From positions 1 to 9,833 of the forward strand of contig DMKD01000095.1 in the NCBI GenBank assembly GCA_003454605.1: DNA of 9,833 nucleotides, in the 5' to 3' direction. The translations under genes were made by a program, and so were the position numbers. The notes beneath the pieces are model-generated. The model ran no database searches. It worked only from the letters and a program-made list of their open reading frames with translations, and was not told the DNA's origin. Below, piece by piece: positions 1-6,844 of this stretch. Position 1 is the first letter of the stretch, and every line of letters starts with the position of its first letter. This stretch comes from Spirochaeta sp. GTDB taxonomy: Bacteria > Spirochaetota > Spirochaetia > UBA9216.

Positions 1-1222
1 AATCAATGACCTCTGCCGATTCCTTTATATACTCTATCGCCTTAACACTGCCGGGCAGCTGTTTCGAAAGCTGATCGTAATAACCTATCTTTGTGTTCAC
101 TCCCTGAACAACTTCGCCGTCATCAGGAGCTATTCGTCCGGTAATAATGTTAAGCAGAGTTGATTTACCGCTGCCGTTCCCCCCAAGCAGACCTATACGA
201 TCACCCTTTTTAAAACTGTAGGAAAAATCACTGATTATGAGACAGTCATCCCAGCTCTTTTCCACCTTCTCAATTTCGATGATTTTACTACCGAGCCGTT
301 TTCCAGCAACTGAAAATGTGTCAGATACAGCCGTCGACTGCGGAACCAGCTCTTTCAACTGAAAAAACCGTTCTTTACGTTTTTTATCCTTCCCGGCCCG
401 GGCGCGCGGCCCGCGCTTAATCCACTCAGCTTCATTTCTCAGAATATTATTGATCCTGCCCTCACCCTTTTCCCGGGCTTCCTGCCGCAGGGCTTTAAGT
501 TCGAGAAAGCGGCTGTAATTCCCATCATATGAATAGATAGTCTTATCTTCAATCTCGAGAATGCGGCTGCATACCGCATCCATAAAATATCTGTCATGCG
601 TAACAAGAATTACAGCCTTGCCTGAATTTTTCAGGTATTTCTCCAGCCAGTTTATTGTCGATATATCAAGATGGTTCGTGGGTTCATCAAGGATAATCAA
701 ATTTGATTCAATTACCAGGGTGCGGGCCAAAGCTGCCTTCTTCAGCATACCGCCTGAAAGGCTGACCATTTTCTGATTCAGATCGTTAATACCGAGCTCC
801 GACAGGATTGAATGTATCCGACTCTCGAGATTCCAGCAGTCAAGAAGCTCCATGTCGGACATCAAATCGGCCAGTAAGGATGAGGAAGGATCATAATCGG
901 GCTGTGAAACCAGGGTCTCATACTCTCTAATCAGCGTCATCTCACGCGATTCTCCCGAGAGGACGAAATCCGCTATACTGTAGCCGTCCTGGAATACAGG
1001 GTTTTGTTCCAGTGCTGCGGTACGAAGTTCGCGGTTTCTTGAAACCTCACCTGCCTCGGGCGTTCTGAACCCCGCGATAATACTCAGAAGGGTCGATTTC
1101 CCGCAGCCGTTTCTGCCGGTGATCGCTATTCTGCTGCTGCTGTCTACACCAAAGGTTAGATCGCTGAAGAGCAGCCGGCCACTCATTGACTGACTAATGT
1201 TATTTACTGAGATCAGATTCAT
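1..1222 (-). CDS. uup: ABC-F family ATPase, Uup-like (partial, C-terminus beyond left edge)
   Basis: Soluble twin-ATPase protein of the ABC-F class, which lacks membrane segments and acts on ribosomes or on branched DNA rather than in transport. From ATG 1222, 407 codons are visible without a break. Seen: Walker A GRNGCGKST (residues 36-44), signature LSGG (155-158), Walker B ending LDEP (178-181) followed by TNHLD, switch His209 in THDR, a basic linker with the segment EWIKRGPRARAGKDKKRK (about 266-283), then a second Walker A GGNGSGKST (347-355). The order, the first-domain text SLSGGMLKKAALAR and the WIKRG-type linker match the Uup branch better than EttA or antibiotic-resistance ABC-Fs. 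The second signature, second Walker B and the usual C-terminal coiled coil are missing, because roughly 200 or more residues lie outside the window. An in-frame stop lies four codons upstream of the ATG, and no clear Shine-Dalgarno is visible. The gene starts 19 bases after the kinase stop, so it is probably co-transcribed with it. Uup assignment is by recall of the family, not by a search. Confidence 0.9.
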   Translation of the reverse strand, partial: MNLISVNNISQSMSGRLLFSDLTFGVDSSSRIAITGRNGCGKSTLLSIIAGFRTPEAGEVSRNRELRTAALEQNPVFQDGYSIADFVLSGESREMTLIREYETLVSQPDYDPSSSLLADLMSDMELLDCWNLESRIHSILSELGINDLNQKMVSLSGGMLKKAALARTLVIESNLIILDEPTNHLDISTINWLEKYLKNSGKAVILVTHDRYFMDAVCSRILEIEDKTIYSYDGNYSRFLELKALRQEAREKGEGRINNILRNEAEWIKRGPRARAGKDKKRKERFFQLKELVPQSTAVSDTFSVAGKRLGSKIIEIEKVEKSWDDCLIISDFSYSFKKGDRIGLLGGNGSGKSTLLNIITGRIAPDDGEVVQGVNTKIGYYDQLSKQLPGSVKAIEYIKESAEVID

Positions 1223-1241
1223 GATGCTAATCTATCAAATA

Positions 1242-3080
1242 TTATGAAATCAGAACAGAGCGCATTACTTCTAAAAGGAGCCCTTCTCTCACGGGTTTTG
1301 AGATAAAGGCAGTCATTCCGACCTCTTCACATCTCTTTCGCGTTTCTTCCTCTGTACTTGCAGTAACAGGAATAATCGCTACTGGACGGCGTTTATACTC
1401 TTCAGTCTTAAATATTGCAATAGAAGTATCTATACCGTTCATCCCCGGAAGACCGATATCCATCAGAACCAGGCAGTATTTTCCAGTTTTGAAATGCTGC
1501 AGTGCTGTCATACCATCGGTAACACCATCCACCTGATACCCGTGTTTTTTTAAAGCCATCTCAAGATACATCCTGTTTATAGCCTCATCTTCAACAAGCA
1601 GCACCCTATCACCCTGCTCTTCAGCAATATTATCACTATTATCAGAACATAGTTCTTCGCATTTTGACAGAGGGAGTCTGACAATTACGTCGGTACCGCA
1701 CCCGATCCTGCTTTTTATTTCGATCGTTCCATCCAGTAAATCAACAAGCATTTTCACAATCGATAAGCCTATGCCCAATCCTTTATAAATCTTGAGCTGA
1801 GGAGTTTCTATCTGATACAGATTTTCAAATACTTGCTGAAGCTCTTCTTCTGGAATACCAATACCCGTATCTCCTACTTCAAAAACAAGACCATCATCCC
1901 AGTAAGATTTGAGGGTGATTCTTCCCTTATCAGTAAATTTCACTGAATTATTCAGTAGAAGAACAAGAATCTGCTCGATACGCTCACGGTCTCCCTCTAC
2001 CCTGTGGCAGTCCTCGATGCTGTACGAAAACTTAACCGGTTTGTCAGCTAATATTATCCGGCTCATCTGCTCCAGGTTGAGAAACAGCGATTCTATTTTG
2101 AATATTGTATTACTTACCTTGCAGTTCCCCGATTCAAGTTCTATCAGATCCAGAAGGTTTCTTATAATTGAAGTAAGGGTTTCTCCCGAAACAGTAATCT
2201 TTTCAAGTAAAAACCGCTGTTCGGAATTCAGCCCGGTATCTTCCAATAATGAAGCAAACCCCAGTACGCCGTTAAGCGGGGTTCGCAGTTCGTGACTGAT
2301 ATTTGCAAGGAAGATTGACTTTGCTGAATTCGCTCTTTCCGCCTCATTACGGGCGAAAATGAGTTGTTCTTCCCTGTCATCAAGCTGTTTGATCATTTTA
2401 TTGTAGGATCTCTCAAGCTCAAGCAGTTCAGATATCCAGGGATTGTTATGAATTATCTGGTAATTACCCTTTGACGATTCGTGTATAGAGGAAATGAGTT
2501 TTCCAACGGGAGATGTAATCGTCCTTGTGAGAAAAATTCCGATAACGAAGCATGCGACGAAAAATATCAATAAATATGTAATCAGCTGTTTCGAGAGAAC
2601 ATTGAGATGCTGCTCGGTATTATCAAGTGAAAGCAGAAGTATAATTCTACCGAGGTAAATATCCTCAATTTTTACAGCTGTGGTAACTGATAATTCTGAT
2701 TCCCCCATGTTCAAATTCGAAACCGTTTTATCTGTATTAAAACACGGATCATCAGGTGCAATCCTGCCGAGATGTTCATGATGGATATCACCGACAACTA
2801 TATTCTGATTATTTATAATTGACACATCGATCACCGATTGTCTTTGCGAAAACTCTGATATTACAAATTCGAGTGAAGGATAATCTTCACAGAACAGACT
2901 GTCAGCTGCAAGAAATGAGATTCCCTCGCACAGCAGTCGGCCATATTCATCCAGATTATCAATGGCATAATCCCTAAATCTCTGATAAGAGAATATTCCA
3001 AAAAAAGTAGTAAGAATTACTGTGAATAAAACAAAAACTACTATAATAAACTGAAGAAGCTTAAAAGGTTTTCTTTTCAA
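1242..3080 (-). CDS. Hybrid sensor histidine kinase with C-terminal receiver domain
   Basis: Membrane-bound sensor kinase of 612 residues. Seen in order: TM1 (about 8-30); an extracytoplasmic region (31-163) that resembles small PAS-like/CHASE8 sensors; TM2 (about 166-185); a HAMP-like linker and coiled coil (185-255); a HisKA domain with phospho-acceptor His263 in SHELRTPLN; an ATPase domain with N-box Asn378, G1 DTGIGI (404-409) and G2 GLGIGLS (434-440); then a receiver domain with acidic pocket Glu497/Asp498, phospho-acceptor Asp541, Thr573 and Lys595. All catalytic residues of kinase and receiver are intact. No Hpt or output domain follows, so the phosphate must pass to a protein encoded elsewhere, or the receiver itself regulates the kinase. 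The start is TTG 3080, because a stop (TGA) lies just upstream in frame and the next Met is far beyond TM1. It overlaps the stop of the binding-protein gene by four bases (TTGA), with GGAA six bases before it. The tight link suggests that the binding protein is its ligand-sensing partner, which is inference. Confidence 0.93.
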   Translation of the reverse strand: MKRKPFKLLQFIIVVFVLFTVILTTFFGIFSYQRFRDYAIDNLDEYGRLLCEGISFLAADSLFCEDYPSLEFVISEFSQRQSVIDVSIINNQNIVVGDIHHEHLGRIAPDDPCFNTDKTVSNLNMGESELSVTTAVKIEDIYLGRIILLLSLDNTEQHLNVLSKQLITYLLIFFVACFVIGIFLTRTITSPVGKLISSIHESSKGNYQIIHNNPWISELLELERSYNKMIKQLDDREEQLIFARNEAERANSAKSIFLANISHELRTPLNGVLGFASLLEDTGLNSEQRFLLEKITVSGETLTSIIRNLLDLIELESGNCKVSNTIFKIESLFLNLEQMSRIILADKPVKFSYSIEDCHRVEGDRERIEQILVLLLNNSVKFTDKGRITLKSYWDDGLVFEVGDTGIGIPEEELQQVFENLYQIETPQLKIYKGLGIGLSIVKMLVDLLDGTIEIKSRIGCGTDVIVRLPLSKCEELCSDNSDNIAEEQGDRVLLVEDEAINRMYLEMALKKHGYQVDGVTDGMTALQHFKTGKYCLVLMDIGLPGMNGIDTSIAIFKTEEYKRRPVAIIPVTASTEEETRKRCEEVGMTAFISKPVREGLLLEVMRSVLIS

Positions 3081-3925
3081 TTTTCATTCCGCATGGCATT
3101 TGATTTGATTTTAAGGTAAAGTTCTTCAAATTCCTTATAATCTGAATTATTCTTAACGACTATTCTATCCAGCTTTAGAGAATCGAGTATTCTACGCCCT
3201 TCTGCAGTGTCTTTAGTAATAGATGTCAGTACCGATCTTATCTCTGAGGCTGTATGTTCATCAATCTCAGGGCTGACAGCAAACGGGAATTGGGGAATGT
3301 CTATTGACCGTGCAATTATGTTCAGCTGATCATGCGTCTGCAAATATATTTCGGATTGCAGATAGGTATCCTCACTGAATACAACAGCATCGAATTTTCT
3401 GTTTATTACGAGAAATGGAAGAGCTTCAATGTTGCCGTTGAATGAAACAGTGTAGTCCTGATCAATAAAGAGATTCTTCTCGGACATCATGTTACGAAAA
3501 AACAAGTAACCGGCCAGAGAATAAGGGTTGGTAGATACGATATTGCATCCCTCAAGATCTTCAACAGCTTCGATGCCGCTGTCTGCACGTACCATTACTA
3601 CTCCGGTAAAAGTCGGTTCTCCTCCGGCAATTATTCTGAATCCTGCAGCATCCCTGATTTTAAAGAAACCGGCATTGCTTGACCAGATGATATCATATTC
3701 TCCCCTGATTGCCCGTTCATCAAAATCATTTCGGCTGGGGGCAGTGACCAGCTGTACAGGGATTCCGGTTTGAAGCTCGATCTGCTCAGAAATAAGTTTA
3801 AACATTTTAACTATAGTTTTCGGTTTGTATACTGGAAAAATTCCAAATCTAAGCGGTACCTCCGCAAAAGATGAAAACGGGATGAGAACTATCAGTAATA
3901 ATCCTAAAATAACCAATCTTTTCAT
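3077..3925 (-). CDS. PhnD-like periplasmic substrate-binding protein, probable sensor partner
   Basis: Secreted binding protein of 282 residues in the PhnD/phosphonate-binding-like family. A signal peptide is plain: MKR, a hydrophobic run, and a cut after SSFA (residue 21). The mature start LRFGIFPVYKP, the segment TGIPVQLVTAP (53-63), GEYDIIW (75-81) and VVMVRADSGI (109-118) are family hallmarks. The oxyanion loop that reads STSG in PhnD is SLAG here (136-139), so the natural ligand is probably not a phosphonate. No ABC permease or ATPase of this family is adjacent; instead the stop overlaps the start of a hybrid histidine kinase. By analogy with LuxP-LuxQ and TorT-TorS, it probably presents a ligand to that kinase. 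The reading frame is open up to TTG 3970, but that TTG forms part of the -35 element and would place 15 residues before the signal peptide, so ATG 3925 is chosen. No Shine-Dalgarno is visible and the predicted leader is only about 10 bases. Confidence 0.87.
   Translation of the reverse strand: MKRLVILGLLLIVLIPFSSFAEVPLRFGIFPVYKPKTIVKMFKLISEQIELQTGIPVQLVTAPSRNDFDERAIRGEYDIIWSSNAGFFKIRDAAGFRIIAGGEPTFTGVVMVRADSGIEAVEDLEGCNIVSTNPYSLAGYLFFRNMMSEKNLFIDQDYTVSFNGNIEALPFLVINRKFDAVVFSEDTYLQSEIYLQTHDQLNIIARSIDIPQFPFAVSPEIDEHTASEIRSVLTSITKDTAEGRRILDSLKLDRIVVKNNSDYKEFEELYLKIKSNAMRNEN
3087..3090 (-). promoter_or_regulatory. Weak ribosome binding site GGAA for the kinase TTG start
   Basis: GGAA on the minus strand lies six bases before TTG 3080, inside the last codons of the binding-protein gene. 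With the TTGA stop-start overlap it supports translational coupling and the use of TTG as start. Confidence 0.4.
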
Positions 3926-3941
3926 AAATAATATATTTAAA

Positions 3942-3970
3942 ATTATAAGAAACTTAGATCTAATTATCAA
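3942..3970 (-). promoter_or_regulatory. Promoter of the binding-protein/kinase/ABC-F operon
   Basis: Read on the minus strand, TTGATA (3970-3965) and TATAAT (3947-3942) are separated by 17 bases, five and six matches to the sigma-70 consensus. Transcription should start near 3935, about 10 bases before ATG 3925. It fires away from the ABC importer promoter, with 29 bases between the two -35 boxes. Seen directly as motifs; use in the cell is inferred. Confidence 0.68.
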
Positions 3971-3999
3971 TAAGAAAATAAAATAACTCCATATCCATA

Positions 4000-4028
4000 T
4001 TTACAATAGACTTGTGTTTACCTATAAT
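4000..4028 (+). promoter_or_regulatory. Promoter of the amino-acid ABC importer operon
   Basis: TTTACA (4000-4005) and TATAAT (4023-4028) with a 17-base spacer, five and six matches to the sigma-70 consensus. Expected transcription start is near 4035, giving a leader of about 22 bases that contains the GGAG ribosome site. No operator was recognised; the only repeat noticed is the short CCATAT doublet at 3989-4000 between the two divergent -35 boxes. Confidence 0.7.
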
Positions 4029-4048
4029 TGCCTCGAAATCAAACAAAT

Positions 4049-4052
4049 GGAG
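4049..4052 (+). promoter_or_regulatory. Ribosome binding site GGAG that fixes the start of the binding protein
   Basis: GGAG lies five bases before ATG 4058. It decides against the in-frame TTG at 4028, which overlaps the -10 box and would add ten residues before an evident signal peptide. Confidence 0.7.
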
Positions 4053-4057
4053 AAATC

Positions 4058-4867
4058 ATGAAAAAAATCGCATCAGTATTTGCAATGCTTATGCTTGCAT
4101 CTATAGTATTTGCAGGCGGCGCACAGGAAACTGCATCGGGTGAAGATAATTCACTCAAGTACATCATGGAAAAAGGCAGTATTGTTCTTGGTCTTGATGA
4201 CAGCTTTCCCCCCATGGGATTCCGAGATACAAACGGTGAGATAGCCGGTTTTGATATCGACCTGGCTAAAGAGGTCTGCAGCAGGCTTGGAGTTGAATTA
4301 GAGCTTCAGCCAATCGACTGGGACGCAAAGATTCTGGATTTGAACAGTAAAGACATCGATGTTATCTGGAACGGTCTTACAATCACTGACGACAGAATTG
4401 AAAAGATCGAGTTTTCAAAGCCCTACATTGCAAACAGACAGATTATCATCGTCCAGACCGGCTCGGGTCTTAACCTGAAATCCGACCTCGCAGGCAAAAA
4501 GGTCGGCATCCAGCTCGGCAGCAGTGCCGAAGATGCGGTAAAAAGCGATGCTTCTGCCTTAGACAGCTTCGACGAACTAGTTAAATACCAGGACAATGTT
4601 CAGGCTCTGATGGATCTCAGTACTGGACGCATTGGTGCTGTTGTTGTAGACGAGATACTCGGCAGATACTATGTATCAGGAAAGCCCGGTGTATACGAAG
4701 TTGCCGACGATTTCTTTACTGAAGAGGAATACGGTATAGGTTTCAGAAAAGGTGAAGCTGCCTTCGTAAATGCGGTTGATCAGGTTATCGATCAGATGGC
4801 TGCCGACGGAACCGGAGCTGAAATCTCAAAAAAGTGGTTTGCTGAGGACATTCTTCTCGAACGCTGA
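4058..4867 (+). CDS. Polar amino-acid ABC transporter, periplasmic binding protein
   Basis: Exported ligand-capture subunit of a polar amino-acid importer (SBP_bac_3, the GlnH/HisJ/ArtJ group), 269 residues. The signal peptide is residues 1-19, MKKIASVFAMLM to VFA, with the mature protein starting GGAQE. There is no lipobox cysteine, so it is probably a free or N-terminally retained periplasmic protein; this peptide style is common in spirochaetes. Family evidence: LDDSFPPMGFRD (46-57), the family signature GFDIDLAKEVCSRL (64-77), the second-lobe entry FSKPY (119-123), Arg113 where the family binds the ligand carboxylate, and Asp198 in VVVDE where it binds the amino group. Length is normal. 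Exact substrate (glutamine, cystine, arginine or other) cannot be read from the sequence. The stop TGA shares its last base with the permease ATG. The start is set by GGAG at 4049 and by the promoter position. Confidence 0.95.
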   Translation: MKKIASVFAMLMLASIVFAGGAQETASGEDNSLKYIMEKGSIVLGLDDSFPPMGFRDTNGEIAGFDIDLAKEVCSRLGVELELQPIDWDAKILDLNSKDIDVIWNGLTITDDRIEKIEFSKPYIANRQIIIVQTGSGLNLKSDLAGKKVGIQLGSSAEDAVKSDASALDSFDELVKYQDNVQALMDLSTGRIGAVVVDEILGRYYVSGKPGVYEVADDFFTEEEYGIGFRKGEAAFVNAVDQVIDQMAADGTGAEISKKWFAEDILLER

Positions 4868-5514
4868 TGGGATACCTTTTGGAATCGACGTGGTACATTC
4901 TTCAGGGATGTACCACAACCCTTAAACTTTTTGCCCTGACCCTGCTGTTTTCTCTGCCGCTCGGATTTATATGTGCGATGGCGAAAACCTCAAAGGTCAA
5001 ACCTCTGAAGTTTCTCATGGAACTATACACTTCGGTTGTCAGGGGAACTCCTCTTCTTCTTCAAATCTTTTTTGTCTACTACGGGCTGCCTATCTTTTTC
5101 CCCGGCCTCAGACTTGAGCGATTTACTGCAGCCGTTCTTACTTTCATACTTAACTACGGCGCGTACTTCACTGAAATATTCCGTGGTGGTATCCAGTCCA
5201 TAGATCGCGGCCAATACGAAGCTGCCCGCGTGCTTGGCATGAATTATCGTCAGACTATGAGCCGTATCATTCTGCCGCAGACATTTAAGCGTGTACTTCC
5301 GCCTGTTGCCAATGAGGCGATAACCCTCGTAAAAGATACTGCACTCGTTGTAGTATTGGGCATTGGCGAGGTGCTCAGAAACTCTAAAGAAATTGTTGCA
5401 AGAGATTTTACAATCAGTCCCTTCATCATCGCAGCTGTAATCTACCTCATGCTCAATTATGTTGTTGTATTAATTTTCAGAAAACTTGAACAGAGGTATT
5501 CCGTCTATGAATAA
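4867..5514 (+). CDS. Polar amino-acid ABC transporter, permease
   Basis: Inner-membrane channel subunit of 215 residues, the usual size for the His/Glu/Gln/Arg/opine permease family. Five hydrophobic segments can be seen (about 13-39, 62-80, 86-106, 152-170, 184-204). The text VVRGTPLLLQ (57-66) is typical of the family. The cytoplasmic EAA loop that docks on the ATPase is present (EAARVLGM, 118-125, through ILPQ, 135-138). Only one permease gene occurs, so the importer probably uses a homodimer. The start codon overlaps the upstream stop in TGATG, and no strong ribosome site precedes it, so it probably depends on translational coupling to the binding-protein gene. Its last codons overlap the ATPase start. 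Confidence 0.96.
   Translation: MGYLLESTWYILQGCTTTLKLFALTLLFSLPLGFICAMAKTSKVKPLKFLMELYTSVVRGTPLLLQIFFVYYGLPIFFPGLRLERFTAAVLTFILNYGAYFTEIFRGGIQSIDRGQYEAARVLGMNYRQTMSRIILPQTFKRVLPPVANEAITLVKDTALVVVLGIGEVLRNSKEIVARDFTISPFIIAAVIYLMLNYVVVLIFRKLEQRYSVYE
5492..5496 (+). promoter_or_regulatory. Ribosome binding site AGAGG for the importer ATPase
   Basis: AGAGG ends ten bases before ATG 5507, inside the permease gene. It rules out the in-frame TTG at 5486, which lies upstream of it, and favours 5507 over ATG 5519. Confidence 0.55.
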
Positions 5515-6268
5515 CACAATGATAAAAGTTGAAAATCTGCATAAAAATTTCGGTTCTCTTGAAGTCCTTAAAGGCATTGATCTCGAAGTAAGAAAGGGAG
5601 AAATTATTTCGATAATCGGACCATCAGGATCCGGCAAGAGTACCCTCCTTCGCTGTCTCATACATCTGGAAAAAACAAGCTCAGGTAGTATTATTATCGA
5701 AGGCTCTCCAATATCATTCGAAGAGGACGGAAGACAAATTCATTTTGCAGAAAGCGTGATAAGAGAGCGATGTAGAAAGCTTGGAATGGTTTTTCAGAAC
5801 TTTAATCTGTTTCCCCACAAGACCGCTATTGAGAACATCTGTGAAGCACCCGTCGCTCTAGGGCGCAAATCAAAGGCGGCAGCTCTTGCCTTCGGAGAAA
5901 GACTTCTGGAGAGAGTAGGTCTGAGCGAAAAGAGAAACAGCTACCCCTGTCACCTCTCAGGAGGTCAGAAACAGCGTGTAGCGATAGCCAGAGCTTTGGC
6001 TATGGAACCGGATGTAATGTTGTTTGATGAACCGACAAGCGCGCTCGACCCCGAACTCATAGGCGAAGTTCTGGCGGTAATTAAAGAACTTGCTGAGGAT
6101 GATATGACAATGCTCATAGTCACCCATGAGATGACTTTCGCACGGGAAGTTTCCGGCAGGGTAATTTTCATGGATGAAGGTGAAATTATTGAAGCTGCTG
6201 CACCTGAAAAACTCTTTACTGATCCGGATCATCCAAGAATAAAAACCTTTCTCGAAAAGATGCTTTAA
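5507..6268 (+). CDS. Polar amino-acid ABC transporter, ATP-binding protein
   Basis: Cytoplasmic motor subunit (GlnQ/HisP type) that drives the neighbouring permease, 253 residues. Seen: Walker A GPSGSGKST (38-46), Q-loop Gln97 in VFQNFNLFPH, signature LSGGQKQR (150-157), Walker B VMLFDEP (170-176) with the D-loop SALD (178-181), and switch His207 in VTHEMT. The segment between the Walker A and the Q-loop has the extra stretch SFEEDGRQIHF (70-80), which resembles the slightly longer loop of HisP-like ATPases. All catalytic residues are intact. ATG 5507 overlaps the last eight bases of the permease gene. This is the last gene of the operon. I see no convincing hairpin terminator after it, only an A/T-rich stretch, six T and a run of eight C before the next promoter. 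Confidence 0.96.
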   Translation: MNNTMIKVENLHKNFGSLEVLKGIDLEVRKGEIISIIGPSGSGKSTLLRCLIHLEKTSSGSIIIEGSPISFEEDGRQIHFAESVIRERCRKLGMVFQNFNLFPHKTAIENICEAPVALGRKSKAAALAFGERLLERVGLSEKRNSYPCHLSGGQKQRVAIARALAMEPDVMLFDEPTSALDPELIGEVLAVIKELAEDDMTMLIVTHEMTFAREVSGRVIFMDEGEIIEAAAPEKLFTDPDHPRIKTFLEKML

Positions 6269-6287
6269 AATAGAACTACATTTTTTA

Positions 6288-6295
6288 CCCCCCCC
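6288..6295 (+). repeat. Poly-C tract of eight bases next to a promoter
   Basis: Eight consecutive C follow six T and one A, and end two bases before the -35 box TTGATT of the marR operon. Homopolymers of this kind can change length by slippage and alter promoter strength. Eight is short for that behaviour, so a role is only a possibility. Confidence 0.5.
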
Positions 6296-6297
6296 TC

Positions 6298-6326
6298 TTG
6301 ATTTAGTTGCAATAACCTACTATATT
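6298..6326 (+). promoter_or_regulatory. Promoter of the marR-MATE operon
   Basis: TTGATT (6298-6303) and TATATT (6321-6326) with a 17-base spacer. The start point should lie near 6333. The spacer is filled by the first copy of a 20-base direct repeat, so a protein bound there would block RNA polymerase. Confidence 0.55.
6304..6323 (+). promoter_or_regulatory. Putative MarR operator, copy 1
   Basis: First copy of a 20-base repeat that begins TAGTTGCA and ends TACTAT. It matches the copy at 6337 at 17 of 20 positions. The outer bases TAGT and ACTA are inverted, which fits a dimeric winged-helix protein. It lies between the -35 and -10 boxes. Binding by the adjacent MarR protein is inferred. 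Confidence 0.55.
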
Positions 6327-6336
6327 TAAGAAATAT

Positions 6337-6356
6337 TAGTTGCATTAGCATACTAT
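6337..6356 (+). promoter_or_regulatory. Putative MarR operator, copy 2
   Basis: Second copy of the repeat (TAGTTGCA to TACTAT, with TAGT and ACTA again inverted at its ends), starting 33 bases after copy 1. That is close to three helical turns, so both copies would face the same side of the DNA. It lies just downstream of the predicted transcription start, in the leader of the marR mRNA. Confidence 0.55.
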
Positions 6357-6385
6357 TATTAAAGTGACTGCAGGAGAAGGAAATA

Positions 6386-6844
6386 ATGAAAAAAACCCAT
6401 AATTCACCGGGACACTATATATCGATAATTTACCGCCATCTGCAGATTTATCTGAACAGCCGATTCTCCGTATTTGGCTTTGGAAGCGGCCAGTATCATT
6501 TTTTTAATCACATTGCTCATCTTGGGGGCATCACGCAGAAAGAACTGAGCAGCAGACTGGCTATCGATAAAGCGACAACAGCAAAGGCGATTCACAAACT
6601 TACAGAGCTCGGCTACATCGAACAACGCAGGAATAAAGACGACAAACGCTTTAACAACCTGTATTTGACAGAAAAAGGTCAGAAAATTCTGCCGGAAGTA
6701 AAAGAGATTCTATCAGCAACCCGGTTAATCCTGCAGAAAGGAATGAGCGATGAGGAATGCGGACTGTCGCTTAAATTAATGGATATCATGCTCGAAAATA
6801 TCACAGAAGAGACAGCAAAAATTAGAGGATTAAATGAAAGATAA
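6386..6844 (+). CDS. MarR-family transcriptional regulator
   Basis: DNA-binding repressor of 152 residues, normal for MarR. Seen: N-terminal dimerisation helices (about 8-46), the winged-helix region ITQKELSSRLAIDKATTAKAIHKLTELGYI (49-78), the wing RRNKDDKRFNN (81-91) with the family Asp-Arg pair, then LTEKG (94-98) and C-terminal dimer helices. AGGAG (6372-6376) lies nine bases before ATG 6386. The gene overlaps the MATE exporter start by 11 bases. By family precedent it represses its own operon and is released by small ligands or drugs exported by the neighbour. The paired 20-base repeats in the promoter are the likely binding sites. The ligand cannot be inferred. Confidence 0.94.
   Translation: MKKTHNSPGHYISIIYRHLQIYLNSRFSVFGFGSGQYHFFNHIAHLGGITQKELSSRLAIDKATTAKAIHKLTELGYIEQRRNKDDKRFNNLYLTEKGQKILPEVKEILSATRLILQKGMSDEECGLSLKLMDIMLENITEETAKIRGLNER

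Noticed and set aside
396..417. Very GC-rich, self-complementary patch in the ABC-F gene
   Set aside because: It encodes the Arg/Gly/Ala/Pro-rich linker conserved in Uup-like proteins, so codon choice for those residues explains it.
1909..2295. 128-codon plus-strand frame inside the hybrid kinase gene
   Set aside because: Antisense to the conserved kinase and ATPase domains, with no recognisable domain.
3926..3970. N-terminal extension of the binding protein from TTG 3970
   Set aside because: The TTG is part of the -35 box, lacks a well-placed ribosome site, and would put 15 residues before a typical signal peptide.
4028..4057. N-terminal extension of the amino-acid binding protein from TTG 4028
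   Set aside because: It overlaps the -10 box, and GGAG at 4049 points to ATG 4058, which begins a typical signal peptide.
6269..6287. Possible terminator after the importer ATPase
   Set aside because: There are six T at 6281-6286, but no GC-containing stem precedes them; the A/T pairing possible is too weak to call.
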